The notes: generated from the letters alone by a model not told the origin. 12,867 bases of DNA from Bordetella parapertussis (GCA_945882755.1 CAMCWS010000062.1:1-12867); one strand, 5' to 3'; counted from the first letter of the stretch, positions 1 to 6,954 are shown. Numbers and translations: made by a program.

Positions 1-443
1 AAAACGGACGCCACGAGCGCATGCACCGCGTGCTCAAGCAAGAGACGACAAGGCCGCCGGCGATCAACATGCTACAGCAGCAAGACAAGTTCGAGCACTC
101 CATGCGGGTGTACAACTACGAGCGTCCGCATGAGGGCATTGAGATGAAGATTCCGGGAGATCTTTACCGGCCCTCAAGCCGTCAATACAAGGGGTTGCCG
201 GAGTTAGCGTATCCGTTTCATGACAGGACGATTGTGATTACCGAGTGTGGCCGCATCTGTATGGACCGCAAGAAGATCATGCTCAGCACGGTGTTGGCTG
301 GGCAGAAGGTGGGAGTGATGCAAGTGGAAGACCAGATCTGGCAAGTCAGCTTTATGGACTAAGATCTGGGTTACTTCGATATGGACAGTTGTCGCCTGGA
401 GCCCGAGCCCAATCCGTTTGGGCCTAGGGTGTTAACGATGTGA
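1..443 (+). pseudogene. IS481-like transposase, C-terminal fragment with an in-frame premature stop
   Basis: The frame is open from base 3 and begins N-G-R-H-E-R-M-H, the usual context of the third catalytic acid (Glu codon 15-17) of the IS481/integrase core. This is followed by a YNxERPHEG motif typical of the domain's C-terminal helix region. A TAA at 360-362 interrupts the frame after S-F-M-D. The same frame then runs on through DLGYFDMDSCRLEPEPNPFG to a TGA at 441-443, and that stretch resembles the normal C-terminus of these transposases. One base change (TAC or TAT to TAA) is therefore the simplest explanation. The product would lose about 26 residues. Whether it still works is unknown, since the catalytic core precedes the stop. 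The N-terminal helix-turn-helix and first two catalytic acids are outside the window. Confidence 0.72.
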
Positions 444-475
444 CCGGTACAAACTGTAAACGATGTCTCCAGTAT
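430..475 (+). repeat. Two imperfect 21-bp direct repeats at the IS end
   Basis: Repeat 1 (430-450) starts TGTTAACGATGT and repeat 2 (455-475) starts TGTAAACGATGT. They match at 16 of 21 positions and are offset by 25 bp. The first overlaps the last codons and original stop of the transposase. Repeats of this kind near an element end are plausible transposase-binding sites. That role is inferred, because the other end of the element is not visible. Confidence 0.55.
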
Positions 476-489
476 GTACCCTTAGAAAT

Positions 490-565
490 TGGTGGCCTGG
501 GGCGGAATCGAACCACCGACACAAGGATTTTCAATCCTCTGCTCTACCGACTGAGCTACCGGGCC
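490..565 (-). tRNA. tRNA-Phe (GAA anticodon)
   Basis: Read on the minus strand this is a complete 76-nt tRNA with an encoded CCA (490-492). It has a D-arm GCTC/GAGC, an anticodon arm GAGGA-TTGAAAA-TCCTT with anticodon GAA, a 5-nt variable loop, and a T-arm GGTGG-TTCGATT-CCGCC. The discriminator base is A. The acceptor stem is GGCCCGG against CCAGGCC, leaving a C5-A68 mismatch; a G at 68 (C instead of T at 498 on the plus strand) would restore full pairing. The mismatch is unusual but need not abolish function. The gene lies 33 nt downstream of a small lipoprotein gene on the same strand, and the IS remnant begins about 10 bp beyond its 3' end. Confidence 0.95.
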
Positions 566-576
566 GTAGGGCACAG

Positions 577-582
577 ACTATA
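577..582 (-). promoter_or_regulatory. Candidate -10 element for tRNA-Phe
   Basis: The minus strand has TATAGT at 582-577, which would place a start near 570, about 5 nt before the mature tRNA 5' end at 565. A fairly GC-rich discriminator follows, as is common for stable RNA promoters. No good -35 hexamer is seen at the right distance; the best is CTGAAT, matching three of six consensus bases, at the end of the lipoprotein gene. Confidence 0.35.
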
Positions 583-598
583 CCACCACTGCCTCTTC

Positions 599-790
599 TC
601 ATTCAGCACTTGGCTTGAGTTTTTCGCGCTCTTGTTTGAAGGAATCAAAGTCCGGCAGTCGCTGGCTGGCTGGCAGACTGGGTTCGCGTCGTATTTGTTG
701 CTGTTGGCGAATCCCCTCGTACACGCCTTGCTCAGTTACCACGCCGCAAGCGCTTAAAGCTATCACCCATACAAGTCCTGTGTTTTTCAT
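599..790 (-). CDS. Small putative lipoprotein, 63 aa
   Basis: The product starts MKNTGLVWVIALSAC, a very short signal sequence ending in a lipobox L-S-A-C, so Cys15 would be the lipidated residue of a mature protein of about 49 residues. The rest is hydrophilic, with a Q-rich stretch (RQQQQIRR) and a charged end (SFKQEREKLKPSAE). The ATG at 790 is preferred over the in-frame TTG at 799, because it puts the positive residue and hydrophobic core in the usual places. The Shine-Dalgarno sequence is weak. Small lipoproteins ending in QQEREKL-like sequences occur in other Burkholderiales, but I know no function. Membrane attachment is inferred from the lipobox only. It is followed by tRNA-Phe and is divergent from the exporter genes. 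Confidence 0.6.
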   Translation of the reverse strand: MKNTGLVWVIALSACGVVTEQGVYEGIRQQQQIRREPSLPASQRLPDFDSFKQEREKLKPSAE

Positions 791-803
791 GCTTATCAAT
801 GTA

Positions 804-817
804 GTTCATATTTGAAC
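804..817. promoter_or_regulatory. Short inverted repeat in the lipoprotein/exporter divergent region
   Basis: GTTCA-TATT-TGAAC is a perfect 5-bp inverted repeat with a 4-bp spacer, lying in the 72 bp between the divergent ATGs at 790 and 863. It could be an operator, but arms this short often arise by chance. No convincing promoter hexamers with correct spacing were found in this gap. TTGAAC at 812-817 is a possible -35 but lacks a good -10 partner. Confidence 0.2.
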
Positions 818-862
818 AACCCAACAAGGCACAATGCTCACCTGTATGCGCATTCTCTTGTC

Positions 863-1786
863 ATGACCGAACCCCAACTCCGTTGCTCTCACCTGACCAA
901 ACGCTTTGGCAACACCACTGTAGTAGACGACTTGTCGTTCGAATTGCAAGCAGGTGAGTGCTTGGGCGTGATTGGCCCCAATGGCGCTGGCAAAACCACC
1001 ACGTTTCGCATGTGCTTGGGTCTGAGCACCGCTGACAGCGGCAACATCAGCGTGTTTGGCATGTCCATGCCCGAAGAAACACTGGCCATCAAATCGCGAC
1101 TGGGCGTGGTCAGTCAATTCGATTCGCTGGACCCCGATTTCACGTGCAGCGAAAACCTGATGGTCTATGGCCGTTACTTTGGCATGAGCAGTGCCGACAT
1201 TCGCGCACGCATTCCATCGCTGCTGACGTTTGCGGCACTCAACCACAAGGCTGACGCCAAACCTGGCGAGTTGTCTGGGGGCATGAAGCGACGCTTAAGC
1301 CTGGCCCGCGCCTTGATCAACGACCCGCAACTGCTGTTGCTGGACGAGCCCACCACCGGCCTAGACCCACAAGCGCGTCACTTGATGTGGGAGCGCTTGC
1401 AGCAACTCTTGCAGCAAGGTAAATCCATCTTGCTAACCACACACTTCATGGATGAAGCAGAGCGCTTGTGCGACCGCTTGCTGGTGCTTGACCACGGACG
1501 CAAAATCGCCGAAGGGAAACCGCGTGACCTGATTACCGAACACCTTGAGCCTGATGTGGTGGAAGTGTTTGGCGGTAATCCCCAAGAGATTGCCAGCAGT
1601 GCGGCTCGCAACCATGCAAAACGGGTCGAGGTCAGTGGCGACACGGTGTTTTTCTATACCGATACCGCCACGCCTTTGTTGCAAGCCTTGGGCACCACGC
1701 CTGGGCTTCGCACCTTGCACCGCCCAGCCAATTTAGAAGACCTGTTCTTGAAGTTGACAGGCCGTCAAATTCGAGAGGACGGATGA
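863..1786 (+). CDS. ABC-2 exporter ATP-binding subunit, NodI type, 307 aa
   Basis: This is the ATPase of an ABC-2 exporter; it would hydrolyse ATP in the cytoplasm to drive export through the adjacent permease. Seen in the sequence: Walker A GPNGAGKTT (residues 38-46), Q-loop Q85, signature LSGGMKRR (137-144), Walker B LLLLDE (157-162), D-loop GLDP and a switch histidine H194. A C-terminal domain of about 90 residues follows the nucleotide-binding domain, as in NodI and DrrA-like ATPases, and the length matches NodI (about 300 aa). The ATG at 863 is chosen because the upstream extension starts with TTG and looks non-coding. The gene overlaps the permease gene by 4 nt (ATGA). In rhizobia NodI/NodJ export lipo-chitin oligosaccharides, but non-symbiotic betaproteobacteria carry close homologues of unknown substrate. 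The subunit role is secure; the substrate is unknown. Confidence 0.9.
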   Translation: MTEPQLRCSHLTKRFGNTTVVDDLSFELQAGECLGVIGPNGAGKTTTFRMCLGLSTADSGNISVFGMSMPEETLAIKSRLGVVSQFDSLDPDFTCSENLMVYGRYFGMSSADIRARIPSLLTFAALNHKADAKPGELSGGMKRRLSLARALINDPQLLLLDEPTTGLDPQARHLMWERLQQLLQQGKSILLTTHFMDEAERLCDRLLVLDHGRKIAEGKPRDLITEHLEPDVVEVFGGNPQEIASSAARNHAKRVEVSGDTVFFYTDTATPLLQALGTTPGLRTLHRPANLEDLFLKLTGRQIREDG

Positions 1787-2553
1787 TGCGACTGCGTTTT
1801 TGGCCCGTCTTTTTGCGCAATTTTTTGGTGTGGCGCAAACTGTTCATACCCAGCTTGATTGCCAACATCGCTGAACCGCTGATGTGGTTGGTGGCGTTTG
1901 GCTACGGCTTGGGCGCACTGGTAGGTGGTGTGCAACAAGGCGATGTGAAGGTGCCTTACATCTTGTTTTTGGCCAGCGGTTCGGTGTGCATGAGTGCGAT
2001 GAACGCGGCCACGTTCGAGGCGTTGTATTCTGCGTTTTCGCGTATGCATGTACAAAAAACCTGGGACGGCATCATGAATGCCCCTGTGCGCTTGGACGAT
2101 GTACTGCTCGCTGAAATGCTGTGGGCTGCTTTCAAATCCATCTTCACGGTGACCGCCATTTTGTTGGTCATGCTGGCGCTCGGCATCAGCCATTCGTGGA
2201 AGTTGCTGGTGGCTTGGCCTGTGTTGCTGGGTGTGGGCATTACCTTCAGCTGCTTGGCATTGATCTTCAATGCCTTGGCCAAGGGCTACGACTTCTTCAC
2301 CTATTACTTCACCTTGTTCCTCACACCGATGATGTTTTTGAGCGGTGTGTTTTTTCCCTTGGACACCTTGCCGGACATGGTGAAGTGGGTGGCTTGGTGT
2401 TTGCCGCTCACCCATGCGGTGGCTTTGGTTCGGCCCTTGTTCATGGATGCTTGGCCTGAGCAAGCATGGCTCCACATAGGTGTGCTGGCCCTTTATGCCA
2501 GCGTGGCTTGGTGGATAGCTTTGACCCTGACGCGCAAACGCTTCAAACAATAA
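1783..2553 (+). CDS. ABC-2 exporter permease, NodJ type, 256 aa
   Basis: This inner-membrane permease pairs with the NodI-type ATPase. About six hydrophobic segments are visible, around residues 25-48, 57-80, 107-130, 138-162, 170-195 and 228-248. The polar N-terminus (RFWPVFLRNFLVWRK) is the coupling-helix region typical of ABC2_membrane proteins. The segment FFTYYFTLFLTPMMFLSGVFFPL is the conserved fifth-helix region of the NodJ family, and the length fits NodJ (about 260 aa). The start overlaps the stop of the ATPase gene (ATGA), so translation is probably coupled. A second ATG at 1786 has better spacing to the upstream GAGG and may be the true start. The gene ends 12 bp before the convergent stop of the Bug gene, with no clear terminator. 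It probably exports a lipid-linked or oligosaccharide-like compound, which is inference. Confidence 0.9.
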   Translation: MMRLRFWPVFLRNFLVWRKLFIPSLIANIAEPLMWLVAFGYGLGALVGGVQQGDVKVPYILFLASGSVCMSAMNAATFEALYSAFSRMHVQKTWDGIMNAPVRLDDVLLAEMLWAAFKSIFTVTAILLVMLALGISHSWKLLVAWPVLLGVGITFSCLALIFNALAKGYDFFTYYFTLFLTPMMFLSGVFFPLDTLPDMVKWVAWCLPLTHAVALVRPLFMDAWPEQAWLHIGVLALYASVAWWIALTLTRKRFKQ

Positions 2554-2565
2554 GCGCTTAAAGCT

Positions 2566-3546
2566 TCAATCAGCGTAAACACCTGCCGCCTTGATGATGG
2601 GGTTCCACTTGGCAATCTCAGACGCAACAAATTTTTTGTGTTCTGCAGGGTCGGTGCGTTTATCGACAATCATCACCGCGCCCATGGCTTCTTGTTTTTG
2701 AACAAAAGCAGGGTCTGAGAACACGGAGCGCAAAGCAGCATACAACTTAGCCTTGGTCTCGGATGGCAAACCTTTGGGTGCATACACCGCATGCCACACA
2801 CTGACTTGAAAACCCTTCAAACCAACTTCTTGCAAAGTAGGCAAATCTTTCAAAGCTGCTTGGGGCAAACGCTTGTTGCTGGTGACGGCGTAGGCTTTGA
2901 TTTTTCGACCCTCGATGTAGCTCAAGGTGTTGGTGGTTTGATCGCACAAGACATCGATTTGGCCGCCTAGCAAATCAGTCATGGCCATGGACACACCTTT
3001 GTAGTTGATGGTGGTCATCTCGGTGCGCATACTTGACTGCCATAACAAACCGCACAAATGCGAAGCCGAGCCTATGCCTGCATTTCCTAGGTTGACTTTG
3101 TCCTTTTGTGAAGACACCCAAGCACTGAGCTGTTTGTAATCATTCGCCTCCAATGTGGGACGCGCCACGATGGTCATAGGCACCTCATGGATCATGCCCA
3201 AATAGTCAAAATCATTCAGCACATCGAAGCTGGGTTTGCGAATCAGCGCTGGCATGGTCGCCATGCCAATGTGGTGGATCAACAAGGTGTGACCATCTGG
3301 CGCAGCACGTGCAACTTTTTGCGTGGCAATCGCGCCTCCCGCACCCAGGGCGTTTTCCACCACCACGGCTGAGCCGCCCAAGGGTTTGCTCAAGGCTTGG
3401 GCCATATCACGTGCCAAGCGGTCGGTTGGTCCTCCAGCGGTGAAGGGCACCACCAAGGTAATGGCTTTGTCTTTGATGGGAAAGCTTTGTGCCAAGGCAG
3501 AGCCCATGCACAACAACCACACGCAGCTACTGGTAACTGCGCGCAT
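2566..3546 (-). CDS. Bug/TctC-family periplasmic solute receptor, 326 aa
   Basis: The product is a tripartite tricarboxylate transporter-type receptor, of the large Bug family expanded in Burkholderiales. It has a signal peptide (MRAVTSSCVWLLCMGSALA, cleavage before Q20) and the family signature VPFTAGGPTDRLAR (residues 33-46). It also carries the GAGGAIATQKVARAAPDGHTLL region and the expected total length. Such receptors bind carboxylates or related small molecules in the periplasm. The ATG lies inside the end of the upstream PaaK-like gene (20-nt overlap), with a good ribosome site AAGGTG 7 nt before it, so it belongs to the same operon. No TctA or TctB membrane partner is present, so it is an orphan. 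It may work with a distant TctAB, act as a sensor, or feed the Liv permease; none of these is shown. Family assignment is secure. Confidence 0.92.
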   Translation of the reverse strand: MRAVTSSCVWLLCMGSALAQSFPIKDKAITLVVPFTAGGPTDRLARDMAQALSKPLGGSAVVVENALGAGGAIATQKVARAAPDGHTLLIHHIGMATMPALIRKPSFDVLNDFDYLGMIHEVPMTIVARPTLEANDYKQLSAWVSSQKDKVNLGNAGIGSASHLCGLLWQSSMRTEMTTINYKGVSMAMTDLLGGQIDVLCDQTTNTLSYIEGRKIKAYAVTSNKRLPQAALKDLPTLQEVGLKGFQVSVWHAVYAPKGLPSETKAKLYAALRSVFSDPAFVQKQEAMGAVMIVDKRTDPAEHKKFVASEIAKWNPIIKAAGVYAD

Positions 3547-4774
3547 CTTCGATCACCTTACCATCGTTGGCCAAACTGCCTGGGCTGGCAAAAACCACCT
3601 CTGCGCGCAGCTTGGTGATGTCGCGTACTGCTTGCGCCACGGCAGCTTGCAAATGGTCTGAGGCTTGCGTGGTCTCGACATGCAAATGCATTTGGTCGTT
3701 GGCCATTTCGCCACTGACCACCAAGCGTGCTTTAACCACTTCTGGAAAGCGCTTGACCACTTGATCAACTTGGCCAGGGTGGACAAACATGCCACGCACT
3801 TTGGTGGTTTGATCAGCGCGGCCCATCCAGCCTTTGATACGTTGGTTGGTGCGGCCGGTTGGGCACATGCCGGGCAACACTGCCGTCAAGTCGCCAGTGC
3901 CAAAACGGATAAGCGGGTAATCTGGGTTCAGGGTGGTCACCACCAACTCACCCACTTCGCCCTCAGCCACAGGGTCACCGGTGCCGGGTCGCACAATTTC
4001 AAGCAAGACGCCCTCGTCCAACACCAAGCCCTCACGTGCCGACGTTTCATACGCAATCAAACCAATGTCCGCCGTGGCGTAGCACTGGTAAGCCGTCATG
4101 CCACGCTCTGCCAACCAATCGCGCAAAGAGGGCGGAAAGGCCTCGCCACTGACCAAGGCCTTGCGCAAAAACGGCAGGGCTGTTTGTGATTCGGCGGCTT
4201 TTTCAAACAAGATTTTCAAAAAACTGGGCGTGCCGCTGTATGCACTGGGTCGCAGTTCCAGCAGCGCTTGCAATTGCTGCTCGGTCTGACCCGTACCCGC
4301 AGGAAAGACGCTGCAACCCAATGCATGCGCACCACTCTCCATCATGGAACCTGCAGGCGTGAAGTGGTAGCTGAAACAGTTGTGTACCAATTCACCAGCG
4401 CGAAATCCTGCTGCATACAAAGCGCGACCCATGCGCCAATAGTCTTTACCCACGCCCTCCGGTTCGTAAATGGGACCAGGGCTGGCAAACACACGCGGCA
4501 TATGCTTGCCAAAGCGCAGCGCAGAAAAACCGCCAAACACATCATTGGCACGCTCGGCTTGCTGGCGTGCCAGCAACTCGTATTTGCGTGTCACTGGAAG
4601 CTGGGCCAAAGCTTGGCGCGTGGTGATCTTTGAGGCATCCACGCCTTGCAAAATCTCACCCCACGCAGACGCATGGGCTTGGGCATGGGCAATTTGTGCA
4701 GGCAAGGCTTGCAACAGCGAAGCCTCACGCAACTTAGGGTCACGCTGCTCTAGCGCATCATAAAAATCGGTCAT
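3527..4774 (-). CDS. PaaK-like adenylate-forming protein with degenerate phosphate loop, 415 aa
   Basis: The fold is that of phenylacetate-CoA ligases (ANL superfamily), which activate a carboxylate as acyl-AMP and then as acyl-CoA. The length and order of blocks match PaaK. The phosphate loop, normally SSGTTGKP, is replaced by ASPGPIYEPEG (residues 97-107). The later YGLSE-like motif is CYATADIGL (231-239). Retained are FGTGD (291-295), GRADQTTKVRG (318-328) and a lysine in NDGK (K406) where the catalytic lysine of PaaK sits. Related proteins with the same altered loop seem to occur in similar Liv-type operons, so it is probably a subfamily trait and not decay. The ATG at 4774, with upstream GGGAC, is preferred over a TTG at 4801 that would overlap livF. 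Activity as a ligase is uncertain. Confidence 0.85.
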   Translation of the reverse strand: MTDFYDALEQRDPKLREASLLQALPAQIAHAQAHASAWGEILQGVDASKITTRQALAQLPVTRKYELLARQQAERANDVFGGFSALRFGKHMPRVFASPGPIYEPEGVGKDYWRMGRALYAAGFRAGELVHNCFSYHFTPAGSMMESGAHALGCSVFPAGTGQTEQQLQALLELRPSAYSGTPSFLKILFEKAAESQTALPFLRKALVSGEAFPPSLRDWLAERGMTAYQCYATADIGLIAYETSAREGLVLDEGVLLEIVRPGTGDPVAEGEVGELVVTTLNPDYPLIRFGTGDLTAVLPGMCPTGRTNQRIKGWMGRADQTTKVRGMFVHPGQVDQVVKRFPEVVKARLVVSGEMANDQMHLHVETTQASDHLQAAVAQAVRDITKLRAEVVFASPGSLANDGKVIEDARSYQ

Positions 4775-4788
4775 AGCTGTCCCATGCC

Positions 4789-5598
4789 TTAAGCCAACCA
4801 ACGCTTGCGGCGTTTGTAACTTTTCACATCCTTGAAGCTTTTGCGTTCGCCACCACCCATGCCAAGGTAAAACTCTTTCACGTCTTCGTTGTTGGCCAAG
4901 TCTTTGGCTGCACCATCCATCACAATGCGCCCCGACTCCATGATGTAGCCAAAGTCGGCATAGCGCAAAGCCATGTGGGTGTTTTGCTCAGCCAGCAAAA
5001 AAGTGACATGTTCTTTTTGGTTCAAGTCTTTGACGATGTTGAACACCTCTTCGACGATTTGCGGTGCCAAGCCCATGGAAGGTTCATCCAATAACACCAT
5101 GCTGGGGTTGGCCATCAGGGCGCGGCCAATCGCGCACATTTGCTGCTCGCCACCCGAGGTATAGGCGGCTTGCGAATCTTTGCGGGTTTTCAAGCGCGGA
5201 AAGTAGTTGTAGACCTTCTCTAGGTTGGCTGCAATCTCGCCCTTGTCGCTGCGGGTGTAGCTGCCTGTGAGCAAGTTTTCTTCGATGGTGAGGTGGGCAA
5301 AGCAATGCCGCCCCTCCATCACTTGGACCACGCCGCGCTTGACCAAGTCTGCAGGCGTGAGGTTTTCAATGCGCTCACCACGCAACTCGATGCTGCCCTT
5401 GGTTACCTCGCCACGCTCGCCTTGCAACAAGTTGGAGATGGCTCGCAAGGTGGTGGTCTTGCCTGCGCCATTGCCGCCCAACAGCGCCACAATGCCCCGC
5501 TCTGGCACTTGCAGAGAAACACCTTTGAGCACCAAGATGACGTGGTTGTAAATCACCTCAATACCGTTGACGCTCAAGACGATGGGGGGCGCACTCAT
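4789..5598 (-). CDS. livF: Liv-type ABC transporter ATPase (LivF), 269 aa
   Basis: This is one of the two cytoplasmic ATPases of the hydrophobic/branched-chain amino acid (HAAT, Liv) importer family. Seen: Walker A GGNGAGKTT (41-49), signature TSGGEQQM (147-154), Walker B MVLLDE (167-172), and LLAEQN at the switch position, where LivF proteins usually have Q instead of H. The family signature is LSGGQQQ; here it is TSGGEQQ. A basic tail of about 25 residues (GGGERKSFKDVKSYKRRKRWLA) extends beyond typical LivF (about 235 aa), a feature seen in homologues next to acyl-CoA ligases. The ATG at 5598 is chosen over a TTG at 5610; GGAAAC lies upstream. It is 27 nt after the binding-protein gene and 14 nt before the PaaK-like gene. 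Confidence 0.93.
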   Translation of the reverse strand: MSAPPIVLSVNGIEVIYNHVILVLKGVSLQVPERGIVALLGGNGAGKTTTLRAISNLLQGERGEVTKGSIELRGERIENLTPADLVKRGVVQVMEGRHCFAHLTIEENLLTGSYTRSDKGEIAANLEKVYNYFPRLKTRKDSQAAYTSGGEQQMCAIGRALMANPSMVLLDEPSMGLAPQIVEEVFNIVKDLNQKEHVTFLLAEQNTHMALRYADFGYIMESGRIVMDGAAKDLANNEDVKEFYLGMGGGERKSFKDVKSYKRRKRWLA

Positions 5599-5625
5599 GA
5601 CAGTTTCCAAGAAGGATTTAGAACT

Positions 5626-6948
5626 TCAAGACTGGCAGTCTTGACCCGTACGGCGCACGAGTTTTTTCTCGGCGGCGTATTTGTCGGCCGTGACTTTCAC
5701 CAAAGGCTTCAAAATTTGTTCGTCGGCTTGCATCCAATCGGAGGTGAACTCCCATGCTTTGCCATTCCAAGTATGGATGCGGGTCCAAGCCGCGCCCATG
5801 TGGTCCATGCAGGAGGTGGTGATCGGGCGCATCACGCCTTTGAAGCCTAAAGCGTCCAACTTGGCCTGGGTGAGGTTCAGGTTTTCCAAGCCCCAACGCA
5901 CTTGTTCGCCGGTCATGACCTTGCCTTTGCCAAAACGCTCCTGTGCGGCGCGAATGCCTTCAATGCCAATCATGGCGCTCATCACACCGCGCAAATACAG
6001 CACTTGACCCACTTCTTCTTTGGGGCCAGTGCCTTGGCCTTTGCTGTGGAGTTGGGTCAGCAAGGTTTTGACAATATCGGAATTCGGTTCGGCACCATGT
6101 TGAATCGTGACTGCGTTGTAGCCCTTGGCGCCATCGGCCACGTCTTTCACATCGGGCTCAGCGCCCGCCCACCAAACGCCATACATTTTTTCGCGGGGGT
6201 AGCCGGTGGCTTGCGCTTCCTTGATGGCGGTGGAGTTCATCACACCCCAGCCCCACAACACCACATAGTCAGGACGCGCTTGGCGCACTTGCAACCAAGT
6301 GGCTTTTTGCTCCACACCAGGGGCAGTCACAGGCAACAACTGCAAGTCAAAGCCGTGGTTACGTGCCCGCTCTTGCAACAAGGGAATCGGCTCCTTGCCA
6401 AACGGACTGTCGTGGTAGACCAAGCCAATTTTCTTGCCTTTGAGCTTGTCCCAGCCGCCCTCTTTTTTGGCAATCGCTTGGATGATGGTGTCTGCAGCCA
6501 CCCAGTAGGTGCCAGCAATCGGGAAGTTCCATTTGAAAACCGCACCATCCGCGCTTTCGCTGCGGCCATAACCTACGGTGAGCACCGGAATTTTGTCGAC
6601 AGGAGCTTTTTCGGTAATAGCGAAAGTAGCGCCTGTTGAGAGGGGTTGTACAAAGCTGGGTTTCTTGCTTTTCAGACGTTCATAACACTCCACACTGCGC
6701 GCAGTGTCATAGCCGGTTTCACATTCCTCAAAAGAAATTTTCACGTTGTTGATGCCACCTTTGGTGTTGACCAACTTCAAGTAATCCACAAAGCCATTGG
6801 CCCATTGAGTGCCATTGGGCGCATAGGGGCCAGTGCGATAAGACAAGACGGGGACGAACTGCTCTTTGGACTGCGCAAGCACTGTGGTGGTTGCTGAGAG
6901 GGCAAATGCTGCCAAAAGCGCAGGCAACACAAATTTGAAAGTTTTCAT
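5626..6948 (-). CDS. Periplasmic ABC substrate-binding protein (LivK-like, Peripla_BP_6), 440 aa
   Basis: This is the extracytoplasmic receptor of the Liv-type importer. It has a signal peptide MKTFKFVLPALLAAFALSATTTVLA (cleavage before Q26). The two-lobe type I periplasmic fold shows in VPVLSYRTGPYAPNG near the mature N-terminus and GKKIGLVYHDSPFGKE in the middle. It is longer than amino-acid LivK (about 370 aa), in line with the subgroup found beside acyl-CoA ligases, and is tryptophan/tyrosine-rich (VVLWGWGVMN, YGVWWAG). Four cysteines in the mature protein could form two disulfides. Two ATGs are adjacent (6951 and 6948); the second is preferred because AAGGAG (6960-6955) is 6 nt from it and only 3 nt from the first. 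The ligand is probably an organic acid, judged from the linked ligases only. Confidence 0.92.
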   Translation of the reverse strand: MKTFKFVLPALLAAFALSATTTVLAQSKEQFVPVLSYRTGPYAPNGTQWANGFVDYLKLVNTKGGINNVKISFEECETGYDTARSVECYERLKSKKPSFVQPLSTGATFAITEKAPVDKIPVLTVGYGRSESADGAVFKWNFPIAGTYWVAADTIIQAIAKKEGGWDKLKGKKIGLVYHDSPFGKEPIPLLQERARNHGFDLQLLPVTAPGVEQKATWLQVRQARPDYVVLWGWGVMNSTAIKEAQATGYPREKMYGVWWAGAEPDVKDVADGAKGYNAVTIQHGAEPNSDIVKTLLTQLHSKGQGTGPKEEVGQVLYLRGVMSAMIGIEGIRAAQERFGKGKVMTGEQVRWGLENLNLTQAKLDALGFKGVMRPITTSCMDHMGAAWTRIHTWNGKAWEFTSDWMQADEQILKPLVKVTADKYAAEKKLVRRTGQDCQS

Positions 6949-6954
6949 CATCGT

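Larger units (their letters stand above)
1..480 (+). mobile_element. 3' end of an IS481-like insertion sequence (5' part outside the window)
   Basis: The stretch holds the C-terminal part of a DDE integrase-type transposase, followed by a short end region with two imperfect direct repeats (430-450 and 455-475). The left end lies before the window. The right boundary is inferred at about 480, between the second repeat and the tRNA 3' end at 490, because the element-like sequence stops there. No target duplication can be tested with one end missing. The transposase reads on the plus strand, towards the tRNA and against tRNA transcription. Confidence 0.7.

Noticed and set aside
1765..2550. 261-codon minus-strand frame opposite the exporter permease.
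   Set aside because: The product is rich in His and Gln as expected for the complement of a hydrophobic membrane protein; no signal or motif supports it.
748..2565. A 14-bp exact repeat AAGCGCTTAAAGCT at 748-761 and 2552-2565.
   Set aside because: One 14-mer match is expected fairly often by chance in a window of this size. The first copy is coding sequence of the lipoprotein and the second an exporter stop region; there is no flanking similarity.
2551..2570. TAAGCGCTTA palindrome at the nodJ/Bug convergent junction as a terminator.
   Set aside because: The dyad has no loop room and no U-run on either strand, so it does not look like an intrinsic terminator.
3665..4189. Long plus-strand open frame (174 codons) inside the PaaK-like gene.
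   Set aside because: It lies opposite a well-supported ligase-family gene, has no family motifs, and is explained by codon bias of the coding strand.
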